Of a stretch of DNA of 64,000 bases, positions 33,946 through 42,814 are shown piece after piece. Source of the stretch: Insolitispirillum peregrinum. Lineage in GTDB: Bacteria > Pseudomonadota > Alphaproteobacteria > Rhodospirillales > Rhodospirillaceae. The translations under genes and the position numbers were made by a program. Below the pieces are notes generated by a model. That model did not search any database. It had not been told where the DNA came from and was given only the letters and a program-made list of their open reading frames with translations. The DNA lies in assembly GCF_042665255.1 (NCBI RefSeq), contig NZ_JBHTCD010000004.1. The stretch is one strand, 5' to 3'. How positions within the stretch are numbered: the stretch's first letter is position 1; every line of letters begins with the position of its first letter.

Positions 33946-34923
33946 TTACGGCAGCAGGACTGTCGAGCCGACTGTCTTGCGCCCTTCCAGGTCCTGATGG
34001 CAGCGGCCAGCCTCGGTCAGCGGATAACTCTGGCCGATGGTGACCTTGACGGTACCGTTGGCCACAACATCCAGCAACTCGCTGGCGGTGGCTTCCAGCT
34101 CGGCGCGGGTGCTGGTGTAGTGTGCCAGCGTCGGGCGGGTCAGGAACAGCGAGCCCTTTTGCGACAGGGTGATCGGCGACACTGGCGGCACCGGCCCCGA
34201 GGCATTGCCATAGGTGCACATCATCCCGCGCAGGCGCAGGCAGTCGAGGCTGTCTTCGAACACTGCCTTGCCAACGCCATCATAGACAACCGCCACCCCG
34301 ACGCCGTTGGTGATCTCCTTCACCCGTTCCTTGAAGTTTTCGCGGGTGTAGACAATGGTGTGGTCGCAGCCGCTCTGGCGGGCCAGCTCGGCTTTTTCGT
34401 CGCTGCCAACGGTGCCGATGACGGTGGCCCCCAGGGCCTTCAGCCACTGGCAGGCAATCTCTCCGACGCCACCCGCCGCAGCATGGAACAGCACCACATC
34501 GCCGGGCTGCACCGGATACAGGCGGCGGATCAGGTATTGGGCGGTCATCCCGCGCAGCATCATCCCGGCGGCAATGTCATCGGCCAGCGTGTCCGGCATC
34601 CTGATCAGGACAGCGGCGGGCATCACCCGTTCGGTGGCATAGCTGCCAGCCGGACCGGTGCCATAGCAGACGCGATCCCCAACCGCAAAGCCGCTAACGG
34701 CCTCGCCGACCGCTTCGATCACCCCGGCCCCGGCAAAGCCCAGCCCGTGCGGCAGGTGCGGCAACGAATACAGGCCACTGCGCAGATAGGTATCAATGAA
34801 ATTGACGCCAATGGCGGTGTGGCGCAGGCGGACCTCGCCGGGGCCGGGCAGGCCGGGGTCGATCTGTTCGACCCGCAACACCTCGGGACCTCCGGTCTGG
34901 TGAATGCGAACAACAGTGCTCAT
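33946..34923 (-). CDS. NADPH:quinone oxidoreductase (zeta-crystallin-like MDR)
   Basis: 325 residues of the medium-chain dehydrogenase superfamily. IHQTGGPEVLRVEQIDPG at the N-terminus and the NADP fold VVLFHAAAGGVGEIACQWLK identify the QOR group, which lacks the zinc ligands. ATG 34923 has GGAGG upstream and is the family start. It ends just before the parS terminator. It follows the ogt gene on the same strand. Confidence 0.9.
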   Translation of the reverse strand: MSTVVRIHQTGGPEVLRVEQIDPGLPGPGEVRLRHTAIGVNFIDTYLRSGLYSLPHLPHGLGFAGAGVIEAVGEAVSGFAVGDRVCYGTGPAGSYATERVMPAAVLIRMPDTLADDIAAGMMLRGMTAQYLIRRLYPVQPGDVVLFHAAAGGVGEIACQWLKALGATVIGTVGSDEKAELARQSGCDHTIVYTRENFKERVKEITNGVGVAVVYDGVGKAVFEDSLDCLRLRGMMCTYGNASGPVPPVSPITLSQKGSLFLTRPTLAHYTSTRAELEATASELLDVVANGTVKVTIGQSYPLTEAGRCHQDLEGRKTVGSTVLLP

Positions 34924-34957
34924 CGGGGGACCTCCATGGAATCCGGGGGAGTGGGGT

Positions 34958-35416
34958 TTATTCGCTGCGTTCCAGCCGCAGCAACTGGCGCTTGGTGTCG
35001 AGGTCGTCAAACCCTTCCGGGCCGCTGTAATGGCCCATGCCGCCATGGGCATGGCCCAGCACGCGGTGGCAGGGGATGATCAGCGGAATGGGATTGTTGG
35101 CGCAAGCGCCGCCAACGGCACGCGGCGATGTACCGATCTGCTGCGCCAGCTCGCCATAGGTGAGGGTGGAGCCATAGGGAATGTCCCGCATCGCGGCCCA
35201 CACCTTTTGCCGGAACGCGGTGCCGGGCGGGGCCAGCGGCAGATCAAAGGCCTTCAGGTCGCCATCGAAATAGGCGTTCAACTGGTCGCGGGCTTCGATC
35301 AGCAGCGGCGTTTCTTCGCTGAGCATCCCCCATCCCCAATCGACGCTGATCAGGGCGTCATCTTCTTCGGTCAGGGTCAGGTCTCCGACGGGGCTGTGCA
35401 GGCAAAGTTGCGGCAT
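34958..35416 (-). CDS. ogt: Methylated-DNA-[protein]-cysteine S-methyltransferase
   Basis: 152 residues. The active-site motif IIPCHRVLG (about residue 118) and the helix-turn-helix region (YGSTLTYGELAQQIGTSPRAVG) are intact. It repairs O6-methylguanine by self-methylation. ATG 35416 has AAAGGA upstream. It is upstream of the quinone oxidoreductase gene. Confidence 0.92.
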   Translation of the reverse strand: MPQLCLHSPVGDLTLTEEDDALISVDWGWGMLSEETPLLIEARDQLNAYFDGDLKAFDLPLAPPGTAFRQKVWAAMRDIPYGSTLTYGELAQQIGTSPRAVGGACANNPIPLIIPCHRVLGHAHGGMGHYSGPEGFDDLDTKRQLLRLERSE

Positions 35417-35587
35417 GGGATGGTCCTTTGGCCAGAGGCAGACGGTTATGTCGGTCACTGTGCCCGCCATGGCAAGGGGTCGCAAGAGGGGAGAGCGGTA
35501 TTGTGTTGATTGCACCGGGCGGGGCGCTGCCGTACCCTGTAAAGACGAGAGAGGCGTTTCTGCTAAAAGATGCAAAGGGAACGGGGA

Positions 35588-35848
35588 ATGAAGATCAGTA
35601 TTGATGTTGACTGCACACCCGAAGAAGCCCGCACGTTTCTGGGCCTGCCGGATGTCAAGCCGATGCAGGATGCGATGATGATGGAAATCCAGAATCGCAT
35701 GATGGCCAACCTGCAGGCGATGGAGCCGGAAACCCTGTTCAAGACCTGGCTGCCCGCGCAGGTGCAAGGGCTGGAGCAGATGCAGAAATTCTTCTGGTCC
35801 CAGTTTGCCAAAGGGGCCTCTGCGGCCAGTGGCGGGCAGGGCAAATAA
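35588..35848 (+). CDS. Small conserved protein, DUF6489-like
   Basis: 86 residues starting KISIDVDCTPEEARTFLGLP; Met-rich helical middle (MMMEIQNRMMANLQAME) and an aromatic C-terminal helix (QGLEQMQKFFWSQFAK). This small alphaproteobacterial family has no known function, and the name is from memory of the family pattern. A ribosome site GGGGA precedes ATG 35588. A parS site lies 19 bases beyond its stop. Confidence 0.8.
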   Translation: MKISIDVDCTPEEARTFLGLPDVKPMQDAMMMEIQNRMMANLQAMEPETLFKTWLPAQVQGLEQMQKFFWSQFAKGASAASGGQGK

Positions 35849-35866
35849 CGGCTCTGGCCGTGGCGA

Positions 35867-35882
35867 TGTTCCACGTGAAACA
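35867..35882. promoter_or_regulatory. parS: parS site 3
   Basis: TGTTCCACGTGAAACA, one base off the perfect palindrome and allowed by the general consensus (TGTTNCACGTGAAACA). It lies between the small DUF6489-like gene and the ferredoxin gene. Confidence 0.85.
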
Positions 35883-36037
35883 AAAGCTCCTCCGCGATAC
35901 GGGGGGCGTTGCGCCTGTTATGGCCGCTCTGTCCTGTGCAGGCGGATGCATTGCCGGTGGCTTTGCGGTATATCATGGCGGCTTTGTCTGGAACGGCTGA
36001 CGCTGCTCCCCCCAATGACGCACAACAGGAGTCCGCA

Positions 36038-36415
36038 ATGGACACGGCGCAACAGCATTATTTCTCCCTGCACGGCTTTTTGTGTACCAACCGTCGCCCC
36101 GACGACCATTCACGCGGCTCGTGTGCCGCCCGTGGGTCGGAACAGTTGATGGACTACATCAAGGAACGCACCAAGGCGCTGGGCCTGACCCCGGCCAAGG
36201 GCGTGCGCCTGCAAAAGTCCGGCTGCCTTGAACGCTGTGAACTGGGTCCGGTGATGGTGATCTATCCCGAAGGCGTGTGGTACGCGGTGCGCACCCCGGC
36301 AGACATCGACGAAATTCTGGCGGTGCATGTGCAGGGCGGTGGCCGGGTCGAGCGCCTGATGCTTGATCGCAAGGAACGCCAGCGCCAGCAGATCATTGAC
36401 CGGATTCCGGATTGA
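36038..36415 (+). CDS. (2Fe-2S) ferredoxin domain protein, thioredoxin-like fold
   Basis: 125 residues. Cluster ligands are in GFLCTNRRPDDHSRGSC and KSGCLERCELGPVMVIYP, the C-x12-C/C-x3-C pattern of thioredoxin-like 2Fe-2S ferredoxins. ATG 36038 has AGGAG upstream. Its stop overlaps the region of the mnmE start, suggesting coupling. The redox partner is unknown. Confidence 0.85.
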   Translation: MDTAQQHYFSLHGFLCTNRRPDDHSRGSCAARGSEQLMDYIKERTKALGLTPAKGVRLQKSGCLERCELGPVMVIYPEGVWYAVRTPADIDEILAVHVQGGGRVERLMLDRKERQRQQIIDRIPD

Positions 36416-36417
36416 CC

Positions 36418-37773
36418 ATGATGCAGTACAGCCGGAATACGATTGTTGCCCTGGCCAGTGCGGCCGGGCGCGGTGGCGTGGCGGTCCTGCGTTTGTCCGG
36501 GGCCGGGGCGGCAGCGGCTCTGGAAAAGATCACCGGCAAATCCTGCCCCGCGCCGCGCTATGCGGCGCGGCGGCGTTTTTATCATCCGCAGGATGGTGGC
36601 TTGCTCGATGACGGGCTGGTGCTGTGGTTCCCCGGCCCGGCTTCGTTCACTGGCGAAGACGTGGTGGAGCTGCATTGCCATGGCGGGCGGGCGGTGACCG
36701 ACAGCCTGCTGGCGGCACTGTGTGCCTGTGACGACGTGCGCCCGGCGGACGCCGGAGAGTTTTCACGGCGGGCGTTTCACAACGGCAAACTCGATCTGAC
36801 CCAGGCCGAGGCGATTGCCGATCTGGTCGATGCCGAAACGCTGGCCCAGCAGCGACAGGCCCTGCGGCAGATGGATGGCGCTCTGGCCCGGCTGTACGAC
36901 GGCTGGCGGCATGATCTGATCCGCTCGCTGGCCCATCTGGAAGCCTACATTGATTTCCCCGACGAAGACCTGCCCGCCGAAGTGGACGAAGGTGCCCGTG
37001 CTGGCATCCGCTCGTTGTTGCAGGCGATGCGCGGCCATCTGGCCGATGGTCACCGGGGCGAGCGGCTGCGTGATGGTCTGGCGGTGGCGGTGATCGGTCC
37101 CCCCAATGCGGGCAAGTCGAGCCTGACCAACAGCCTCGCCCGCCGCGAGGCAGCGATTGTGTCGGCAACGGCGGGCACCACCCGCGATGTGGTCGAGGTT
37201 CATCTGGACCTTGGTGGCTATCCGGTGATCCTCGCCGACACGGCGGGCCTGCGCGAAGGCTCGGACCCGATCGAGGCCGAGGGCATCCGCCGGGCGCGGG
37301 CGCGCGCCGAAACGGCCGACCTGAAGATTGCCGTCTTTGATGGTGCAAGCTGGCCCGCGCTGGATACCCATACGGTCAATCTGGTTGACGACTCGACGGT
37401 GGTCGTGATCAACAAGGGGGACTGTCTGCCTGCTGATCAACACCAGACCTGCCCGATCGTTGCCGGTCGTCCGGCACAGGTCATTTCGGTGCACAGCGGG
37501 CAGGGGATGGATGCCTTCCTGTCGGCCCTGACTGCCGAAGTGCAAACCCGCCTTGAGGGGCAGGGGAGTGCTCCGGCCCTGACCCGCGCCCGCCATCGCA
37601 GTGCGCTGGAGGACTGTGCCGACTGTCTGTCCCGCTCGTTGCAGGCTCCGGCGCTGGAACTGATGGCCGAAGACCTCCGTCTGGCCACCCGCGCGCTGGG
37701 GCGGATCACCGGACGTGTTGATGTGGAAGATTTGCTGGATGTGATCTTCCGCGATTTTTGTATCGGAAAGTAA
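36418..37773 (+). CDS. mnmE: tRNA uridine-5-carboxymethylaminomethyl modification GTPase MnmE
   Basis: 451 residues. TIVALASAAGRGGVAVLRLSG is the folate-binding N-domain; the G domain has G1 GPPNAGKSS, G3 DTAGLRE and G4-type NKGD; the C-terminus keeps the conserved CIGK. With MnmG it modifies U34 of several tRNAs. Start is ATG 36418 or 36421; a TTG at 36412 is less likely. mnmG follows after 6 bases. Confidence 0.95.
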   Translation: MMQYSRNTIVALASAAGRGGVAVLRLSGAGAAAALEKITGKSCPAPRYAARRRFYHPQDGGLLDDGLVLWFPGPASFTGEDVVELHCHGGRAVTDSLLAALCACDDVRPADAGEFSRRAFHNGKLDLTQAEAIADLVDAETLAQQRQALRQMDGALARLYDGWRHDLIRSLAHLEAYIDFPDEDLPAEVDEGARAGIRSLLQAMRGHLADGHRGERLRDGLAVAVIGPPNAGKSSLTNSLARREAAIVSATAGTTRDVVEVHLDLGGYPVILADTAGLREGSDPIEAEGIRRARARAETADLKIAVFDGASWPALDTHTVNLVDDSTVVVINKGDCLPADQHQTCPIVAGRPAQVISVHSGQGMDAFLSALTAEVQTRLEGQGSAPALTRARHRSALEDCADCLSRSLQAPALELMAEDLRLATRALGRITGRVDVEDLLDVIFRDFCIGK

Positions 37774-37779
37774 AAGACC

Positions 37780-39651
37780 ATGGACCACGAAACCTGGGAT
37801 GTCATCGTCGTTGGCGGCGGACATGCTGGCACCGAAGCCGCTGCTGCTGCGGCCCGCATGGGGGCGAAGACCCTGCTGCTGACCCACAAGCCGGAAACGG
37901 TGGGCGAGATGTCCTGCAACCCGGCCATCGGTGGTCTCGCCAAGGGCCATCTGGTGCGCGAAATCGACGCGCTGGACGGCATCATGGGGCGGGCCATTGA
38001 TCAGGGCGGCATCCAGTTTCGCGTCCTGAACCAGTCCAAGGGGCCAGCCGTGCAAGGCCCGCGCGCGCAGGCCGACCGCAAGCTGTACCGGCAGGCGGTG
38101 CAGCGGCTGCTGGCCGAAACCGCCAACCTGACCATTCAGGCTGGCGGGGCGGTCCAGTTGATTCTGGACGAGGACAACGCCTGTCAGGGGCTGATCACCG
38201 ACGATGGTCGCCGCCTGCTGGCCGGGGCGGTGGTGCTGACCACTGGCACCTTCCTCAATGGCCTGATCCACCTTGGCGAAGACATCTGGCCTGCTGGTCG
38301 CATCGACGAAGCCCCCGCCCTGCACCTGTCAGACAGTCTGGCGCAGATCGGGCTGGCGCTGGGTCGCCTGAAGACCGGCACCCCGGCCCGCCTTGATGGT
38401 CGCACCATCGCCTGGCAGACGCTGGAGATGCAGGAGGGCGACACCCCGCCCAAGCCGTTCTCCTTCCTGACCGACCGCATCACCACCCCGCAGGTGGCCT
38501 GCGGCATCACCTGGACCACTCCGGAAACCCACGCCATCATTCAGGCCAACCTGCATCGCGCCCCGATGTATTCCGGCCAGATCCAGAGCGTCGGGCCGCG
38601 CTATTGCCCGTCGATCGAAGACAAGGTGGTGCGCTTCGCCGGGCGGGACCGTCACCAGATTTTCCTCGAGCCGGAAGGGCTGGACGATCACACCGTCTAT
38701 CCCAACGGTATCTCCACCAGCCTGCCGCGCGAGGTGCAACAGGCGCTGATCCACTCCATTCCGGGGCTGGAAACGGTGCACATCATCCGCCCCGGCTATG
38801 CCATCGAATATGACTTTGTTGACCCGCGCGAACTGCGGCCGACGCTGGAAACCCGCAAGGGTGCCCGCCTGTTCCTCGCCGGGCAGATCAACGGCACCAC
38901 CGGCTATGAAGAGGCCGGGGCGCAAGGTCTGATCGCCGGGATCAATGCCGCCCTGAAAGCCAGCGGCAGCGAGCGGACCTTTGTGCCGGATCGCGCCGAC
39001 GGCTATATCGGGGTGATGATTGATGATCTGGTGACATTGGGCACGCAGGAACCGTACCGGATGTTTACCAGCCGTGCCGAATACCGCCTGCTGTTGCGCG
39101 CCGACAATGCCGACCTGCGGCTGACGGCGATGGGGATTGATATTGGCTGTGTGGGTCCGGTTCGTGCCGCCGCCCATACCGCCAAGGCGGCGGCGCTGGC
39201 GGCAACGCGCACGGAGATGGAGGGCCTGACCGCCACCCCGCGCGAGCTGGCAGCGCACGGTATCACCATCAATCAGGACGGGGTGCGGCGGTCAGCCTTT
39301 ACCCTGTTCAGCTATCAGGAGGTCACCTGGGACACCCTGCGCTGCCTGTGGCCGGAGTCCTTCGCCGGGCTGCGCGATGACGTCGCCGAGCAACTGGAGA
39401 TCGAAGGCCGCTATGCCGGATATCTCCAGCGGCAACTGGCCGATGTCGCTGCCTTCCGCCGCGACGAGACACTGGCAATCCCCGATGACCTCGACTATGC
39501 CGAGGTTGGCAGCCTGTCGTCGGAAATGCGCCTGAAGCTGACCCAGCACCGCCCGGCGACTCTGGGGGCAGCGGCGCGCATTCCGGGGGTGACTCCGGCG
39601 GCGTTGACCGCTCTGCTGGGGCATGTGCGAAAGAAACAATCGGCGGCCTGA
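37780..39651 (+). CDS. mnmG: tRNA uridine-5-carboxymethylaminomethyl modification enzyme MnmG (GidA)
   Basis: 623 residues. The FAD motif DVIVVGGGHAGTEAAAAAARMG starts the protein; SCNPAIGGLAKGHLVREIDA and the C-terminal helical domain for MnmE and tRNA binding are present. It is FAD- and tetrahydrofolate-dependent. Part of the origin-linked mnmE-mnmG-rsmG-parA-parB group. Confidence 0.96.
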   Translation: MDHETWDVIVVGGGHAGTEAAAAAARMGAKTLLLTHKPETVGEMSCNPAIGGLAKGHLVREIDALDGIMGRAIDQGGIQFRVLNQSKGPAVQGPRAQADRKLYRQAVQRLLAETANLTIQAGGAVQLILDEDNACQGLITDDGRRLLAGAVVLTTGTFLNGLIHLGEDIWPAGRIDEAPALHLSDSLAQIGLALGRLKTGTPARLDGRTIAWQTLEMQEGDTPPKPFSFLTDRITTPQVACGITWTTPETHAIIQANLHRAPMYSGQIQSVGPRYCPSIEDKVVRFAGRDRHQIFLEPEGLDDHTVYPNGISTSLPREVQQALIHSIPGLETVHIIRPGYAIEYDFVDPRELRPTLETRKGARLFLAGQINGTTGYEEAGAQGLIAGINAALKASGSERTFVPDRADGYIGVMIDDLVTLGTQEPYRMFTSRAEYRLLLRADNADLRLTAMGIDIGCVGPVRAAAHTAKAAALAATRTEMEGLTATPRELAAHGITINQDGVRRSAFTLFSYQEVTWDTLRCLWPESFAGLRDDVAEQLEIEGRYAGYLQRQLADVAAFRRDETLAIPDDLDYAEVGSLSSEMRLKLTQHRPATLGAAARIPGVTPAALTALLGHVRKKQSAA

Positions 39652-39677
39652 CAGTGCTCTGTGCCGCTGACGACGAG

Positions 39678-39712
39678 AAAAAAGCGCGCTCTGGCAACGG
39701 AGCGCGCTTTTT
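39678..39712 (+). terminator. Rho-independent terminator after mnmG
   Basis: AAAGCGCGCT and AGCGCGCTTT form a 10-bp stem with a 10-base loop, followed by TTT on the plus strand and a matching T-run on the minus. It separates mnmEG from rsmG-parAB. Confidence 0.8.
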
Positions 39713-39821
39713 TCGTGTCTGTGACAGCCTGTTTCATCGCAGGGGTTCCCGGCAACCCTTGGCGGGGGTGCTGCGAGACTGTATAAATTCGGACAGTACA
39801 GCTTTGTGAAGCTCCTTTTTG

Positions 39822-39837
39822 TGTTTCACGTGAAACA
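39822..39837. promoter_or_regulatory. parS: parS site 4
   Basis: TGTTTCACGTGAAACA, perfect consensus, 10 bases before the rsmG start. ParB bound here might also affect rsmG-parAB expression. Confidence 0.9.
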
Positions 39838-39846
39838 GGAAACAGC

Positions 39847-40479
39847 GTGTCAAGTCCCCTTTCGCCGGAACAGTTCCAGGCTCTTACTGGTGTTTCACAT
39901 GAAACACTGACCCGGTTTCATGCCTATGCCGACCTGCTGGGCAAATGGCAGGCGCGGATCAATCTGGTGGGGAAATCGACCCTGCCGGACCTGTGGCGAC
40001 GGCATTTTCTGGACTCGGCGCAGGTGTTCAACACGCTGCCCGTCCAGACCTCGGTGGTGCTGGATCTCGGCTCGGGCGGCGGCTTTCCGGGACTGGTGTT
40101 GGCGATCATGGGCGTGCCGATGGTCCATCTGGCGGAATCCGACCAGCGCAAGTGCGCCTTCCTGCGCGAAGCGGCCCGTGTGGCCGGGGTGATTGACCGG
40201 GTACAGGTTCATGCCAAACGCATCGAAAGCATCCCGCCGTTTCCGGTTGATGTGGTGTCGGCGCGGGCGCTGGCCCCGATTGCCCAGTTGCTGGACTTTG
40301 CCGAACCGTTCCTGACGCCCGCCACCCATTGCCTGTTCCTGAAAGGCCAGACGGCTGAACAGGAACTGGCCGAGGCCAGCCGAGGCTGGTCGTTTGTTGC
40401 TCAACGGCATCCGAGCCGCAGTGATGCGGATGCTACCCTGTTTGACCTCCAAGAGGTAAGCCGTCATGACCCAGCGTAA
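39847..40479 (+). CDS. rsmG: 16S rRNA m7G527 methyltransferase
   Basis: 210 residues, GTG start. WQARINLVGKSTLPDLWRRHF and the SAM motif VVLDLGSGGGFPGLVLAI are typical. It methylates G527 of 16S rRNA. The N-terminal coding region contains an imperfect parS (39891-39906). The end overlaps parA by 14 bases. Confidence 0.94.
   Translation: MSSPLSPEQFQALTGVSHETLTRFHAYADLLGKWQARINLVGKSTLPDLWRRHFLDSAQVFNTLPVQTSVVLDLGSGGGFPGLVLAIMGVPMVHLAESDQRKCAFLREAARVAGVIDRVQVHAKRIESIPPFPVDVVSARALAPIAQLLDFAEPFLTPATHCLFLKGQTAEQELAEASRGWSFVAQRHPSRSDADATLFDLQEVSRHDPA
39891..39906. promoter_or_regulatory. parS-like site inside rsmG
   Basis: TGTTTCACATGAAACA, one central base off the consensus, inside coding codons 16-20 of rsmG and 53 bases from parS site 4. 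The central CpG is important for ParB contact, so binding may be weaker. Confidence 0.6.
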
Positions 40480-41263
40480 CGCCAAGGGGCCAAAGATTCT
40501 GGCCATCGCCAACCAAAAGGGCGGCGTCGGCAAGACCACCACCGCCATCAATCTGGCCACCGCCATGGCGGCGGTCAAAAAGAAGGTGCTGGTGATCGAT
40601 ATGGACCCGCAGGGGAACGCTTCGACCGGTCTGGGGATCGACCAGAGCCAGCGCACCGTTTCGACCTACGAAGTCCTGATGGGCGAAGCGCAGTTGGCGC
40701 AGGCCATTTGTCCGTCCAGTGTCCCCGACCTGTCGGTGGTGCCCTCTGGCGTCGATCTGGCCGGAGCCGAGCTGGAACTGGTGGAGATGAGCAACCGCGA
40801 GTTCCGCTTGCAACAGGCGCTGGCCGAAGGGCTTGACCGCTTTGATTACGTCCTGATCGACTGCCCGCCGGCGCTGGGGCTGTTGACCCTGAACGCGCTG
40901 GTGGCGGCAGATGAAGTGGTGGTTCCGCTGCAATGCGAGTTCTTTGCGCTGGAAGGCATCTCGCATCTGGTCAAAACCATCGAGCGTGTTAAGGGTGCCT
41001 TAAACCCGCGTCTGGATATTCAGGGGATCGTGTTGACCATGTTCGACCGGCGGAACAACCTGTCGACGATGGTTGAGAATGACGTGCGCGCCTATTTCGG
41101 GGCCAAGGTTTACAAGACGGTGATCCCGCGCAACGTGCGCGTTTCCGAAGCCCCGTCCCATGGCAAGCCGGTCCTGCTGTACGATTTCCGCAGCACCGGC
41201 GCGCAGGCATACGTTCATCTGGCCGGTGAAGTTCTGCGGCGTGATCGAGAGGTACAGGCATAA
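40466..41263 (+). CDS. parA: Chromosome partitioning ATPase ParA (Soj)
   Basis: 265 residues. The deviant Walker A motif ANQKGGVGKTTTAINLATA is at residues about 13-31 and VLVIDMDPQGNASTG follows. It forms the nucleoid gradient that moves ParB-parS. Its stop shares a base with the parB start. Confidence 0.96.
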   Translation: MTQRNAKGPKILAIANQKGGVGKTTTAINLATAMAAVKKKVLVIDMDPQGNASTGLGIDQSQRTVSTYEVLMGEAQLAQAICPSSVPDLSVVPSGVDLAGAELELVEMSNREFRLQQALAEGLDRFDYVLIDCPPALGLLTLNALVAADEVVVPLQCEFFALEGISHLVKTIERVKGALNPRLDIQGIVLTMFDRRNNLSTMVENDVRAYFGAKVYKTVIPRNVRVSEAPSHGKPVLLYDFRSTGAQAYVHLAGEVLRRDREVQA

Positions 41264-42762
41264 TGGAAGACAAACGCAAGCGTGGTCTGGGACGGGGCCT
41301 GTCGGCATTGCTTGGGAACACGCCGCTGGCCCAGCCTGCGGCGTCCAGCAACAGCAGCGAACCGGCGGTGATCGACCTGAAGGGAACGGTCCAGATTCCG
41401 GTCACTCACATGCAGTCTGGCCGCTATCAGCCGCGTACCGAATTTGATCAGGATGCGTTGCAGGACCTGGCGGACTCGATCCGGGCGAAGGGCATCATCC
41501 AGCCGATTCTGGTTCGTCCGCTGCCGGAAGACCCCAGCCGTTATGAAATCATCGCCGGGGAACGGCGCTGGCGTGCGGCCCAGATGGCCCAGCAGCATGA
41601 CGTGCCGGTGCTGGTGCGTGACTTCACCGATCAGGAAGCGGCCGAAGTCGCCCTGATTGAAAACCTGCAACGGCGTGACCTGACGCCGCTGGAAGAAGCC
41701 GAAGGCTATCGCCGCCTGATCGACGACTTCTCGCGCACGCAGGATGATCTGGCGCAGGCGCTGGGCAAAAGCCGCTCGCACGTTGCCAACATGATCCGCC
41801 TGCTGGCCTTGCCCGAACAGGTCAAGCATTATATGCGCGACGGTCGCCTGACCGCAGGCCATGCCCGTGCCCTGCTGAATGCGGAAGACCCGGTGGTGTT
41901 GGCGCAGCAGGTGGTCTCCAAGGGCCTGAACGTCCGCCAAACGGAAAAGCTGGCCACCGACAAGGGCGGCGTCAAGGCGCGCAAGCCCAAGTTCGAGCGT
42001 GAAAAGGATGCCGATACGCTGGCGCTGGAACGCGATCTGGCGCGCGTGCTGGGGCTGAAGGTCGAGGTCGAATTCCTTGGGCGCGGCGGTCAGGTGGTGA
42101 TCCATTACGACACCCTCGACCAGCTGGACGACATTCTCTATCGCCTGAACAACCCGTCGGAACGGCACCGGTCGGGGACGCCGGTGCCGGACGCCCGTGG
42201 CTTTGATGACTTCGAAGCCGACAACGCTGCCTTTGCCGCCTCGTTTGGCCGCACCGCTCCGGCTGCCGAAGAGGGCGATGAGGAGGGTCTGGAGGAGTCC
42301 GTCGATGCCTGGCAGGCCGAGCTGGCGGACGAGACCGAACGGGAAGCCGCCGAACGGCTGGCACCGCTGGACGACGAGTTGTCCGATGAGGACGATCTCG
42401 ATGTTGCCGCCCTGCTCGATCAGGACAGCGTCGAGATGATCGAGGACAGCGCGCCGCAGACGGACGATGCCGAACAGGCCGAGGCTCCGGCGGTGGATGC
42501 CCAATCGGTTCTGAGTGCCCTGCGAGCCGCCGTCGATGGCGACAATCCGCTGGCCGCTTTGGCCCGGATGGGGGCTTTCAGCGGCGATCAGGCGCCAGAC
42601 AATGGTGCCGGGGATGATCAGCCCGCAGCCGAAGAGCAACCGGTGGAACAGGCATCGGCAGACGTTTGGGCTGACAGCCTGAAAGGGACCTCGCTGGGCG
42701 ATACCAAGGCCAGTGATGACGAGCTGCACGCCTTGCTGTCGCAGATTCGCGCCGGGAAATAA
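41263..42762 (+). CDS. parB: Chromosome partitioning CTPase ParB with long acidic C-terminal extension
   Basis: 499 residues; usual chromosomal ParBs are about 290-330. The N-terminal KRGLGRGLSALLG interacts with ParA; residues 90-140 hold the CTP-binding motif GERRWRAAQ and ENLQRRDL; a helix-turn-helix (about 160-180, QALGKSRSHVANMIRL) reads parS; the dimerisation region ends near residue 297 (LDDILYRLNN). About 200 further residues follow, rich in Asp, Glu and Ala with few aromatic residues and a last helical segment (DDELHALLSQIRAGK). The extension is in frame, with base composition like the core, so it looks original and not a fusion by error. Confidence 0.95.
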   Translation: MEDKRKRGLGRGLSALLGNTPLAQPAASSNSSEPAVIDLKGTVQIPVTHMQSGRYQPRTEFDQDALQDLADSIRAKGIIQPILVRPLPEDPSRYEIIAGERRWRAAQMAQQHDVPVLVRDFTDQEAAEVALIENLQRRDLTPLEEAEGYRRLIDDFSRTQDDLAQALGKSRSHVANMIRLLALPEQVKHYMRDGRLTAGHARALLNAEDPVVLAQQVVSKGLNVRQTEKLATDKGGVKARKPKFEREKDADTLALERDLARVLGLKVEVEFLGRGGQVVIHYDTLDQLDDILYRLNNPSERHRSGTPVPDARGFDDFEADNAAFAASFGRTAPAAEEGDEEGLEESVDAWQAELADETEREAAERLAPLDDELSDEDDLDVAALLDQDSVEMIEDSAPQTDDAEQAEAPAVDAQSVLSALRAAVDGDNPLAALARMGAFSGDQAPDNGAGDDQPAAEEQPVEQASADVWADSLKGTSLGDTKASDDELHALLSQIRAGK

Positions 42763-42766
42763 TCCC

Positions 42767-42787
42767 GTTTCACGACGTGCGTGAAAC
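42767..42787. other. parS-like palindrome with widened centre
   Basis: GTTTCAC and GTGAAAC half-sites are separated by 7 bases instead of touching, giving a 21-base palindrome directly after parB. It could be a decayed or variant ParB site, or a transcript-end hairpin without T-run. Confidence 0.5.
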
Positions 42788-42814
42788 AGTCCTGCGGGGA
42801 GGGAGGCAGAGCAA

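Noticed and set aside
36763..38325. A 520-codon minus-strand frame opposite mnmE-mnmG
   Set aside because: It spans the ends of two universally conserved genes and has no recognisable domain.
41215..42729. A 504-codon minus-strand frame opposite parB
   Set aside because: It mirrors the whole parB gene and carries no domain signature.
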